Positions 1 to 7,557 of a DNA stretch of 7,787 bases are shown piece after piece. Numbering within the stretch: the stretch's first letter is position 1; every line of letters begins with the position of its first letter. Location of the stretch: contig CAKPAV010000074.1 of the NCBI GenBank assembly GCA_934133115.1, positions 1-7,787 of the forward strand, read 5' to 3'. The notes under the pieces were generated by a model that saw only the letters and a program-made list of their open reading frames with translations, made no database searches and was not told the origin of the DNA. This stretch comes from an uncultured Bacilli bacterium. GTDB lineage: Bacteria; Bacillota_I; Bacilli_A; RFN20; CAG-826. Position numbers and translations under genes: made by a program.

Positions 1-204
1 TAACTATACTATGTTTTCTTGCAAATTCCGGAACTAGACAAACAGGACATTGATACTATATTGATTTATCTTTTTTAACTCATGAGCATTTATTTTCGCA
101 TTAAAAAAATTATCCTAATTATAAATTATTTATAACTAATATGTTTTAAAGAACACAATTTAGGACTATTTTTTAAAAGAATAGGAATTTTTAAAACAAA
201 GCGT

Positions 205-240
205 TATATTTTTGTTAAAATAATAAAAAGGAAAAACAAA
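205..240 (+). promoter_or_regulatory. Candidate -10 and ribosome binding site of the hydrolase gene
   Basis: An AAAAAGGAAAA Shine-Dalgarno stretch (AAGGA at 228-232) lies 9 nt before the ATG at 242, which fixes the start. TATATT at 205-210 is a possible -10 box, but no good -35 hexamer is found 16-18 nt upstream, so the promoter part is weak. The rest of 1-241 is AT-rich and holds no ORF I can support. Confidence 0.4.
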
Positions 241-241
241 A

Positions 242-1216
242 ATGAAAAAGAAGATTTTAAAAGGGGTTTTATCAACTATATTAGGAATCACCGCGATTAG
301 TGTGGCACTTGGATTTATCTTACCTATATCCACTATTACACCTTATTGGATTATTCTATCTCGTAGTGGATTTAATAATTCTTGTTGGAATATTTTATTA
401 GGAAATGAACATTTATATTTTGGTTCTCCTTTTACCGCAAATTTAGGCACTAAAGCATGGAACGCTAATGATAGTGTTTATGGATTAAAAGCACTTGAAA
501 AAGAAGGTAATAACAAATATCAAGTTTATTATCCTAGCTACACTCGAAAAGAAATCAAAGATAATAAAGCCTTAAAACAAGTAGGATTCTTTGCTTTAAG
601 AAATCACAAAAGCGAAGAAAAAACTCCTTTTGTTATTAATATTGCTGGCGGAGGATTTACAAGTGTTTGTACCATGGTCGAATCTCTTCCCGTTAGCGCT
701 AAATTCCAAGAATATGGTTATACTAGTTTTGCTTTAACTTATCGCATAAGTAAAACATTTGGAGAATGCGATAATTTAGATAATGTCTTAAGCGATATTG
801 CAAAATCAATTTCTATTATTAGAGATAAAGCCGATGAATTTAATATTGATCCAGATAAATATATCATTACCGGTTTTAGTGCTGGAGCATATATTGCCTC
901 TAGTTGGTGTGATAAAGATATAGGATATCAAAAATATAATCTTCCTTCTCCTACTAGCGTTAATCTTCTTTATGGATATAATTTAGAATCTATATTAAAA
1001 GACTCTTTTGATGTTCCTACTTATTCGTTATTATGTAAAAATGATCAATATTTTAATTCAAGTGATTATGAAAGCATAATAAAACATTATGAAAATAATA
1101 ATATTAATCATTCAATAAAAATTGTAGACTGCTTACATGGATTTGGCCTAGGAACAAATACTGAAGCTGAAGGTTGGGTAAAAGACTCATTAGATTTTTA
1201 TAATGAAATAAAGTAA
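242..1216 (+). CDS. Membrane-anchored or secreted alpha/beta hydrolase (esterase/lipase-like)
   Basis: The product is 324 aa. Lys-rich residues 2-7 followed by a hydrophobic segment at about 8-29 form a signal anchor or signal peptide, so the catalytic domain probably acts outside the membrane. The hydrolase fold is shown by the oxyanion-type stretch NIAGGGF (133-139), the nucleophile elbow GFSAG (211-215, Ser213), a likely acid at Asp268 in LLCKNDQYF, and a likely catalytic His299 in DCLHGFGLG. The ending GTNTEAEGWVKDSLDFY resembles the C-terminus of acetyl-esterase/BD-FAE-like hydrolases (COG0657). The classical HGGG motif is AGGG here. The substrate cannot be told; an acyl or carbohydrate ester is the family expectation. 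The gene converges on the RM operon and is probably a separate unit, a host flank gene rather than part of the defence system. Confidence 0.85.
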   Translation: MKKKILKGVLSTILGITAISVALGFILPISTITPYWIILSRSGFNNSCWNILLGNEHLYFGSPFTANLGTKAWNANDSVYGLKALEKEGNNKYQVYYPSYTRKEIKDNKALKQVGFFALRNHKSEEKTPFVINIAGGGFTSVCTMVESLPVSAKFQEYGYTSFALTYRISKTFGECDNLDNVLSDIAKSISIIRDKADEFNIDPDKYIITGFSAGAYIASSWCDKDIGYQKYNLPSPTSVNLLYGYNLESILKDSFDVPTYSLLCKNDQYFNSSDYESIIKHYENNNINHSIKIVDCLHGFGLGTNTEAEGWVKDSLDFYNEIK

Positions 1217-1222
1217 TAAATG

Positions 1223-1257
1223 TGCTGATTTTGATGGTTTTAAAATACAAATCAGCA
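1223..1257. terminator. Hairpin between convergent genes, possible bidirectional terminator
   Basis: TGCTGATTT (1223-1231) pairs perfectly with AAATCAGCA (1249-1257), a 9-bp stem with a 17-nt loop that itself contains TTTTAAAA. It sits in the 45-nt gap between the stop at 1216 (+) and the stop at 1262 (-). The T-tract is imperfect on both sides: ATTACTACTTTTT on the plus strand and CATTTATTACTTTA on the minus strand. Position supports a terminator for both transcripts; the poor T-tract lowers confidence. Confidence 0.5.
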
Positions 1258-1261
1258 ATTA

Positions 1262-4200
1262 CTACTTTTTGAGTCTCCAATTAAAAAAGATATCTTTAGT
1301 AAAAACATCTAAATTTGCATACAAAATCGAATTAATTTCTTTTTTACCTACTCCTATACTCTCCGCTATTTTTGATGCTTTAGCAGATTTACAATCTTTT
1401 AATACATTTATTATCTTATCAATTAATGTGATATTTTCTTCATTGATTTCAATTTTAGGCACTTGATGTTCTTCATTTATACTTTCCATAAAATCATCAT
1501 GTGAATCTAATTTTTTATTAATTTGTTCTTCGTTACTTTCAAGTCCAAAACCAAACCAATCAAAACTGTTACGATATTGCTTTTTTATGTTTTCATCTTC
1601 AAGATTGAGTTTTGAGCCTAATGATTCATTAACAAAAAAATCGTGAATATAATTATTTAAAACATCTTCTTGAAATACTTTATATTTATTAAGAATTTCA
1701 AAATCTTTTTTAGTTATACCAACTGCTTCTAAAAATACCTTTGGATCAGCATTATTAAATATTTCATTAAATGTTGTTTCTCTATAAACACTAATATATA
1801 AAAACTCAAATAATCTAGCAAGAATATGTTTCATAACATTATCAGCATCTTCTATTGACTTACAATCTCCTTCTACTCTAGGTGTAAGAATAGTTCTTAT
1901 TGCTCTTATAAATGAATCACAATACCATCTTTTATAAAGCATTCCGTGGTATTTGGTTGGTATATTGTTCATGTCATTTAAGTATGATTTAACAAAATTA
2001 TCGATTACTAATTTTGTATCTTTAGTATATTGAACTTTTTCACCAAATTTATTTCTTACTTCAGATACAAATTTGATACCATCTTCTTTGCCACATTGTT
2101 CTTTTTTAATCGGTGCATTTACTCCTGACTCGTATCCTTTTTTAAAACCATTTTCAAACCATAGTTTTTGTTTATCATTAAACTCTTTTGGGCAGTATTC
2201 TTTGATGTATGTTTCAATTGCATTTTCAAACTCTTCTTGAACTTGTTTATCATCATAATCAACATATTTTTTATAATCTTCTTGTCCTTTATTATAACCT
2301 AAATCTCTTCCTTTTTTTGCTTCTATAGAGTTAAATCCATCTTCTGGTTTTGCTGGTATAGTTCCATTATTATTTTGTTTTTGTTTACTGAATTTAGTAT
2401 GTGCAAACACTTTTTTAAGAATTGCACTTACTTCAGGATCATTGAGCATTGAAGCCACAGTTTCTTCATCTAACATTCTTGTTGTTTTTGAAGTATCAGA
2501 TATTTTTTTAGAAAGTGGTATTCCACTTGAATCACCATATTGTGCCAATTCATAAAACACTTGATCCGATATTGGACTATTCCAATCACCATTAACAAAT
2601 ATTGGCATATATTTTACTATTAATTTTGCAATTTGTAATTTCGTTGATTGTCCATCTTTTTCAGATTGTTCGGCATATTTTAAAAGCAATGCACTAGCTC
2701 TATCAATATTAAAATCGTAAACATATCCATCTTTTTTAAGAATATCATTACCTATTTTATAAGGCGTTTGTATTCTAAAAATGGATTGAAAATATTGTTC
2801 CGGGCTTGCTAAATCTTTTAAAACAAATACACTGGACCATTTTTTTACTGTTACACCTATAGTCAATTTATTTACAGTTATTGCTATTGATCCTAGCTTA
2901 CCGATATTTTCTGCTGTGGTTATTTCTTTTTGCAAGTATTTAAATGCATCTACCCCAGTTCCAACACCATCTTTAGATAAATTAATAATTTGATATCTAT
3001 TAAAATAATCATCATTAAGCAATAGATGTTCAATTGCTTCACATGATTTCACTGATGGCATTAGCCACAACGTATGTTTATTGTTATTAATCATTTTAAT
3101 GTCAGAAAATGGAAATTGTGATCCATGTACTGATTTACCTTTTATAATATCAAGCCAATTTTTAATTTCTTCTTCATAGATAAATGTGCATGGTTCATTA
3201 GAATTATTTTCTTGTCTAGTTTCAAAAAATTTGTTTAAAGAGAAAAATTTTCGATTTAAAATTTTTTCATCAGAAAACACTGATGAAGTTAAATTTGCAA
3301 ATAATTTTGACATATTATATCCGAATATTTTCATGTCTGGAAATTGAGCATAATCTTTATTTACTTCACTAAAATCATTTATATCGCTTTTTGGATATTT
3401 ATTTCTTTGTTCATCAAAATAAGAATAAGTAAAACTAGTTTCTTTATTAAATTCTGCTTTTGCTAATACTTTAAAAGGAGTACCGGATAAACAAATTGTT
3501 TTTTGCACTTTTATTTCTAATTTGCCTAAAATATTCTTATTCTTTTTTAATTCTTTTTGGTAATTTGAATTTAAATCTTCAAATGTTTCTTGCGTCTTTT
3601 GATTCCAGGCTCCAAAATGATATTCATCTAGGATAACTAAATCCCAATCAACATCTTGTAGTTGCGCTATTTTTGCTTTTACATCACTATCTTTATCTTT
3701 TCCTAAATAATTTTGTAAAGACAAAAATACCACATATGGATCTTGCACTAATCCCAAAACAAAATCGTCTTTGCTTAGATTATCGTCAGTAAAATAGCGA
3801 TAATTCTTTTCTATATGTGCTAAATCTTCTTTCCATGATGATTCAACGGCCGGAATAAAAGTTAAGATAAGAATTTTATCTATCCCTGCTTCTTCACAAT
3901 ATTTATACGTTGTATAAGATTTACCAAATCTCATCTTACAATTTAAAAGAAATCTACCCCTTGGATATTTATCAAAATATTCTTTAATTGCGTTTATACA
4001 GTCTTGTTGTTCTTTTCTTGGTGAATAAATGATTTTATTTTCATCAAATTTTCTTACTTTATTAAAACAATTTATTAGTTCGTCCACTGGTATATTTTGA
4101 AACCATTCTTGTTCTTTTTCAATCAAGCCTGCCGCTACAAATTTAATCTTATCATGTACAGAATAGTCTTTAAATGAATCATTATGTGCATCAAGACATA

Positions 4201-4510
4201 TTCCCCAATATACAACTTCACGCTCGTAACCATATTTTTCATATTGTTCACTTGTGAGAGCAAGTTCATGCTTTTGTATACTTATTCTAGATCTAATCGC
4301 ATGCCAAAACGTTTCACCTAATCTACATTTTGCCATTCCAACTTTTATACCATGTGATTGAAATTTAGGCAATATATACATATAAATTAGTATTAATTCT
4401 CCGTCAGTATTATTTTTATCATCTAAATTGAAAGTGTTTTTGTCATTATGATATTTTACTGTATCAGTTACATTGATACTAGGAGATTGACTTACAATTA
4501 TGTTGTTCAT
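1262..4510 (-). CDS. GIY-YIG-like nuclease / SF2 DEAD-box helicase fusion, probable restriction subunit
   Basis: The product is 1082 aa. Residues about 40-135 look like a GIY-YIG/T5orf172-type nuclease: LIYMYIL (41-47) for the first strand, IKVG (55-58) in the YIG position, Arg at 73 and 75, and Glu at 131/133 as the candidate metal ligand. An SF2 helicase core follows: Walker A variant KMRFGKSYT (192-200), motif Ia LTFIPAVESSW (216-226), DEYH (295-298), SGTPF (342-346), motif IV-like LWLMPS (481-486), motif V region AITVNKLTIGVTV (543-555), and motif VI QSIFRIQTPYK (575-585). Residues 620-1020 are unrecognised and mostly helical, with two Gly/Lys-rich KKGxxxGY-type segments near 732-745 and 789-796. 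Residues 1026-1082 look like a winged helix. The ATG at 4510 follows the methyltransferase stop by 1 nt, with AAAGGAAA in its 3' end as the ribosome binding site, so it is co-translated. Likely role: ATP-dependent translocation and cleavage of unmodified DNA. Nuclease assignment is from motif spacing only. Confidence 0.82.
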   Translation of the reverse strand: MNNIIVSQSPSINVTDTVKYHNDKNTFNLDDKNNTDGELILIYMYILPKFQSHGIKVGMAKCRLGETFWHAIRSRISIQKHELALTSEQYEKYGYEREVVYWGICLDAHNDSFKDYSVHDKIKFVAAGLIEKEQEWFQNIPVDELINCFNKVRKFDENKIIYSPRKEQQDCINAIKEYFDKYPRGRFLLNCKMRFGKSYTTYKYCEEAGIDKILILTFIPAVESSWKEDLAHIEKNYRYFTDDNLSKDDFVLGLVQDPYVVFLSLQNYLGKDKDSDVKAKIAQLQDVDWDLVILDEYHFGAWNQKTQETFEDLNSNYQKELKKNKNILGKLEIKVQKTICLSGTPFKVLAKAEFNKETSFTYSYFDEQRNKYPKSDINDFSEVNKDYAQFPDMKIFGYNMSKLFANLTSSVFSDEKILNRKFFSLNKFFETRQENNSNEPCTFIYEEEIKNWLDIIKGKSVHGSQFPFSDIKMINNNKHTLWLMPSVKSCEAIEHLLLNDDYFNRYQIINLSKDGVGTGVDAFKYLQKEITTAENIGKLGSIAITVNKLTIGVTVKKWSSVFVLKDLASPEQYFQSIFRIQTPYKIGNDILKKDGYVYDFNIDRASALLLKYAEQSEKDGQSTKLQIAKLIVKYMPIFVNGDWNSPISDQVFYELAQYGDSSGIPLSKKISDTSKTTRMLDEETVASMLNDPEVSAILKKVFAHTKFSKQKQNNNGTIPAKPEDGFNSIEAKKGRDLGYNKGQEDYKKYVDYDDKQVQEEFENAIETYIKEYCPKEFNDKQKLWFENGFKKGYESGVNAPIKKEQCGKEDGIKFVSEVRNKFGEKVQYTKDTKLVIDNFVKSYLNDMNNIPTKYHGMLYKRWYCDSFIRAIRTILTPRVEGDCKSIEDADNVMKHILARLFEFLYISVYRETTFNEIFNNADPKVFLEAVGITKKDFEILNKYKVFQEDVLNNYIHDFFVNESLGSKLNLEDENIKKQYRNSFDWFGFGLESNEEQINKKLDSHDDFMESINEEHQVPKIEINEENITLIDKIINVLKDCKSAKASKIAESIGVGKKEINSILYANLDVFTKDIFFNWRLKK

Positions 4511-4511
4511 A

Positions 4512-6239
4512 TTAGTTCATTTCCTTTATCATAGTATCTATGAAATCTATTTCTTTTTGATTTAATCCATATTTTTTATACAAATCAGCATCAGTCCATG
4601 GCTTAGAAACATCTTGAATAGGAACAAATGCAAAAACACCTTTAGAAATATTTTGAGTATTTTTAATCAAGCACATCATAAATCTAAAGAATTTAGTTTT
4701 CATGTATGAAATCAGATTCTTTCCTTCTAACTCTGTATCTACAAAATCAACTATCAAATAAGTTTCGGTACAAGCCGAATTACAATCTGCAAAAATAGGT
4801 TTTGAAATAATAGAATGTGGATATTCATCACCGCCAGGACTTGCTTTTGATACAAGGACCTTCTTTTTATTAACCCATTCTTTATTTTTTAAAATATATT
4901 TAGGATTAACATAATAAACATTCTGAGAGGCTTGACTGCTGCCTCGTTCACTTCTATAAAGTCTTATATTTGCTCCATTAATATTGCTTTTTTCATATTT
5001 ATCAAAATTTGCTTCTATCCCAAATGGCAACCTTGATGTTACTTTTTCGTCCATAGTTTTCTCTTTTAAAGACTTAACTTTATTAAAAATTGATATTGCT
5101 TCATTAAATCGAATGAAAGTTTCTATTCCTCTTTCTGCAAGTGGTCTAATTGCAGTTGTAACATTGCCTTTTTTAAAATTATAGACCTTACAATCTCCGA
5201 CGTGACCATTTTCCCACAAGAAATAACAAATTCCGCCTCTAATATTTAAGTTAGCAAACACGTCTGATGTCTCTGGAAAATCATGTATTTCACATATTCT
5301 CGTATCATGAATCATATTATCTCTAAATTTATCTAATCCTTTTCCACCCGAATACCATCTTGCTGGAATAATCATACTTAAATACTTTGGTGACAATGAA
5401 ATAGCTTGTTCAACAAACAATTGATAAATTGGCGCTGCGCTGCTCCCATCTCCTCCACCATCACTTAAGTGATATGGTGGATTTCCAATTATAACATCAA
5501 ACTTCATATTCCTATTTCCTCCAAAAAATCTATCTTGTAAATGTCTTAATAACTTATCTCCACTAAAATGAATAAATTCATATGCATAAGTCTCTCGCTG
5601 TGACGCATCATTATAAGATGAGCTTCCATTTATCCCACAATATTTACATCTATATTTTTTTCTTTCATTTTCCACACATGAATCAGGCATAACATTTTCT
5701 TTAGCATCAATAAATGTGTGATTTGTATTTGGCGTTTTAATGTTTCCTTCTTCATCATTAAACCAAGTACCATTTCCAATTGCATAACCATTTACATAAT
5801 GCCCATCTTCCGCTTTTATGCCATCACATTTTCTATTTGCCTCTGAGCAATAATAAAGCGTTCTTCTTGCCACATTAGCGGTAAATCGAGTTTGTCCTAT
5901 AGCAAAAATCATATTTTGTAATATATATTTTCTTCTAGTTTCAGTATCTGGAATTATATCTTTTAAGCCATTATCAAGTCTTATTGCAATTTCTCTTTCA
6001 AACACACCATTTTTAGTAGCAGGATTAAGCCATTTATAGTTAGGATTATGCCATACTTCTTCTGGCAATGAATCTAAAATCATTTCGCAAGTTTTTCTAG
6101 GTGTAAAAACTTCATCATTACCTACATTAGTAATAGTCTCTAAAATATCAAAATTCTCGATATATTCATTAGCCGATTCAACAGCGGTTTTATACTTTTT
6201 TTCTGCTTCTAATGCATCATTTCTACCTTCATCCCTCAT
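4512..6239 (-). CDS. Eco57I-type N6-adenine DNA methyltransferase subunit with NPPY
   Basis: The product is 575 aa from the chosen ATG at 6239. GGAGG lies 7 nt before this ATG; the in-frame ATG at 6245 (577 aa) sits almost on top of that site. DEVFTP (42-47) is a motif X-like element. WLNPATKNGVF (70-80) takes the SAM motif I position but lacks the usual GxG. After Cys188, Cys198 and Cys201 (CKYCG), catalytic motif IV is clear: FDVIIGNPPY (247-256), followed by SMIIPARWY (288-296). NPPY methyltransferases act on the exocyclic amino group of adenine. The C-terminal ~180 residues, ending in VPIQDVSKPWTDADLYKKYG and a helical tail, resemble TaqI/Eco57I-like target-recognition regions. It overlaps the upstream MTase-like gene by 11 nt and lies 1 nt before the helicase gene. 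Probably the catalytic and recognition half of a two-protein modification enzyme. Confidence 0.87.
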   Translation of the reverse strand: MRDEGRNDALEAEKKYKTAVESANEYIENFDILETITNVGNDEVFTPRKTCEMILDSLPEEVWHNPNYKWLNPATKNGVFEREIAIRLDNGLKDIIPDTETRRKYILQNMIFAIGQTRFTANVARRTLYYCSEANRKCDGIKAEDGHYVNGYAIGNGTWFNDEEGNIKTPNTNHTFIDAKENVMPDSCVENERKKYRCKYCGINGSSSYNDASQRETYAYEFIHFSGDKLLRHLQDRFFGGNRNMKFDVIIGNPPYHLSDGGGDGSSAAPIYQLFVEQAISLSPKYLSMIIPARWYSGGKGLDKFRDNMIHDTRICEIHDFPETSDVFANLNIRGGICYFLWENGHVGDCKVYNFKKGNVTTAIRPLAERGIETFIRFNEAISIFNKVKSLKEKTMDEKVTSRLPFGIEANFDKYEKSNINGANIRLYRSERGSSQASQNVYYVNPKYILKNKEWVNKKKVLVSKASPGGDEYPHSIISKPIFADCNSACTETYLIVDFVDTELEGKNLISYMKTKFFRFMMCLIKNTQNISKGVFAFVPIQDVSKPWTDADLYKKYGLNQKEIDFIDTMIKEMN

Positions 6240-7221
6240 AATCATTCCTCCATATTAAAGATACAAATTTTATCTTTCTATCAGTTTCCCAATCCATTAT
6301 GTAGCACCTTTTTCCGTTATGTAATTTTGGATCTTCGCTTTTACATCCAGGACATAACTCAGGTTTGGGATCACTAATTTCTTCAAACAGGCTTAACTGA
6401 ACTATTTTTTTGATAACATTATGACAAGACAAAGGAACAACATATTTCAATCCATCCATTTGCCATAAATTCCAACTAATTATGTTAGTAATATCAAAAA
6501 TCAAATCTTTTGTAGGCCAATTTTTAAATTTATCAAAGTAATAATCTAAATAATCTAATAAAACATTACATCTTGCTATTAAAAGATTATCCCCTTGAAA
6601 TTCATATCCATAAATAGACTTAATAGCTTTTATAGAATATTCAATCCATTCATCATCTGTTTTTGCATTTTCATTAATAACTCTAAATTTTCTATCTAAT
6701 AATCCTACTCGATTTTTAAGTTCAATCGTATTACCACTAACAGCATCATATCTTGATACTAGATAAGGAGCTTCACCACAACATACTTCAAGTCTTATAT
6801 CAGTTACATATTCTTGCCATGTTTTATTTTTAGAGAATATTACTTTCTCAGTTGTTATCCAAGTATTATTTTCTTGTTCGATATTAAATATATCTTTATT
6901 TTCAAACCAAGCATCATCAACTAAATTATTTTGCTTATTAACAATCCAAACAGGTGTAAATACTTCAGCATTAGCTTTTATTCTTTTTAATTGCTCTGTT
7001 TTACTTTTTTCTACTCTTGGTTTAATAATTTTACTTTTCGGGTTTATATTAATTAAAGTCGTTTTGATTTCTTTATTAGGCAAATATTCTTTGCCTCTTT
7101 TTTCATAATTGCTTGTTGCCCAAATAATATTTTTTTTAGTTGTATTATCATAAAGCAACTTATCTAAAAGTTCAGGAAACATTTTCAATAATCCTGAGTC
7201 CCAAATATCTGTAACAAGCAT
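6229..7221 (-). CDS. MTase-like 'restriction endonuclease subunit M' protein lacking NPPY
   Basis: The product is 330 aa from the ATG at 7221, chosen because GGGGTG sits 7 nt before it and because MLVTDIWDSGLL is, from memory, a typical family beginning. An upstream in-frame ATG at 7236 gives 335 aa but has no ribosome binding site. Motifs: AEVFTPVWIVN (85-95), a motif X-like element; RLEVCCGEAPYLVSRYD (143-159), an unusual SAM motif I; YGYEFQGDNLLIAR (204-217), resembling the helix after motif II of Eco57I-type enzymes; NIISWNLWQMDGL (246-258), like NIxxGNxLxxD; and a Cys cluster CPGC-x7-H-x4-C (290-306). The protein stops at IKFVSLIWRND, where its partner reads MKFDVIIGNPPY, so the catalytic motif is absent. 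It is the first gene of the operon and overlaps the next by 11 nt. Likely role: structural or SAM-binding partner of the NPPY subunit. Alone it is unlikely to methylate DNA. Confidence 0.8.
   Translation of the reverse strand: MLVTDIWDSGLLKMFPELLDKLLYDNTTKKNIIWATSNYEKRGKEYLPNKEIKTTLININPKSKIIKPRVEKSKTEQLKRIKANAEVFTPVWIVNKQNNLVDDAWFENKDIFNIEQENNTWITTEKVIFSKNKTWQEYVTDIRLEVCCGEAPYLVSRYDAVSGNTIELKNRVGLLDRKFRVINENAKTDDEWIEYSIKAIKSIYGYEFQGDNLLIARCNVLLDYLDYYFDKFKNWPTKDLIFDITNIISWNLWQMDGLKYVVPLSCHNVIKKIVQLSLFEEISDPKPELCPGCKSEDPKLHNGKRCYIMDWETDRKIKFVSLIWRNDYEG
6240..6256 (-). promoter_or_regulatory. Ribosome binding site that selects the methyltransferase start
   Basis: On the minus strand ATGGAGGAATGATTATG places GGAGG 7 nt before the ATG at 6239 and directly against the ATG at 6245. 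It lies inside the last codons of the upstream gene, implying translational coupling of the two methyltransferase subunits. Confidence 0.65.
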
Positions 7222-7294
7222 TGCATTACACCCCATTTATAAGTTTTAAACTCATTAATATGGCCAAAAACAAATAGTTAGTGTTATTAGTACA

Positions 7295-7307
7295 ATTATC
7301 GCTTATA
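7295..7307 (-). promoter_or_regulatory. Candidate -10 boxes of the RM operon promoter
   Basis: Reading the minus strand, TATAAG (7307-7302) and GATAAT (7300-7295) are each 5/6 matches to TATAAT, about 75 nt before the operon start at 7221. No convincing TTGACA-like hexamer lies 16-18 nt upstream of either, so this is a weak call resting on position and the -10 match. Confidence 0.25.
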
Positions 7308-7472
7308 AACCATATTGGGTATTTTGAATAAAAAGAGTCTAAATATGTTTACATTTTGGGAATAGTTAAATAGAAAGAAATATTTAAAAATGTCAAATTA
7401 TTTTAGAAACTAAATAAGCAAACAAACTAAATTTTTGATATTTTCTATAAATTATGATAGGATATTTTTAGG

Positions 7473-7498
7473 GTATCAAAATGTAAGATTTTTGATAC
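7473..7498. repeat. 26-bp interrupted palindrome, candidate serine recombinase site
   Basis: GTATCAAAA (7473-7481) is an exact inverted copy of TTTTGATAC (7490-7498), with an 8-nt centre (TGTAAGAT). Total length is 26 bp, the size of the crossover sites of small serine invertases, and the outer arm ending in TTTTTGATA matches the right arm of the Salmonella hix site as I recall it. It lies 59 nt before the recombinase ATG. A further ATTTTTGATA at 7431-7440 could be half of a degenerate accessory site. The alternative reading is a rho-independent terminator, since T6 follows at 7499-7504, but no plus-strand gene lies upstream to be terminated. Confidence 0.5.
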
Positions 7499-7511
7499 TT
7501 TTTTATTTTAA

Positions 7512-7540
7512 TTTACATTTGTGCAATAAATTGTTATATA
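7512..7540 (+). promoter_or_regulatory. Promoter of the serine recombinase gene
   Basis: TTTACA (7512-7517) and TATATA (7535-7540) are separated by 17 nt, a good sigma-A-type arrangement. The -10 box ends 17 nt before the ATG at 7558, and AGGGTGAT (7546-7553) is the ribosome binding site. The upstream dyad ends 13 nt before the -35 box, so protein bound there could influence transcription. Confidence 0.5.
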
Positions 7541-7557
7541 GATACAGGGTGATTATC

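Larger units (their letters stand above)
7222..7557. other. Intergenic region between divergent RM operon and recombinase gene
   Basis: These 336 nt (321 nt if the 7236 start is used) carry no ORF I can support. The stretch must hold the promoter of the minus-strand operon and the promoter of the plus-strand recombinase, and it contains the 26-bp dyad at 7473-7498. A second, imperfect small hairpin is TTATTTTAG / CTAAATAA at 7398-7417. Composition is more AT-rich than the flanking genes. Confidence 0.6.

Noticed and set aside
1..55. Minus-strand stretch encoding YQCPVCLVPEF-like residues
   Set aside because: An in-frame TAG lies directly before it and there is no start codon; chance is likely.
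4..78. Short open stretch at the left edge (reads ...QIPELDKQDIDTILIYLF then stop)
   Set aside because: Looks protein-like, but an in-frame TAA stands at 1-3 and only 24 codons are present. It may be the end of a decayed gene, but this cannot be supported here.
926..934. TATCAAAAA copy in the hydrolase gene as a partner recombination site
   Set aside because: Single half-site in coding sequence with no inverted partner; expected by chance at this base composition.
1269..1466. 65-codon plus-strand ORF opposite the helicase C-terminus
   Set aside because: Antisense shadow of the helicase gene; no ribosome binding site and no recognisable protein.
4984..5184. 66-codon plus-strand ORF within the methyltransferase gene
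   Set aside because: Antisense shadow of a well-supported gene; no start signals.
6229..7221. Small MTase-like gene as a truncated pseudogene
   Set aside because: It has an intact frame, a good ribosome binding site, tight coupling to the next gene and what looks like a natural end with a Cys cluster; a genuine short subunit is more likely.
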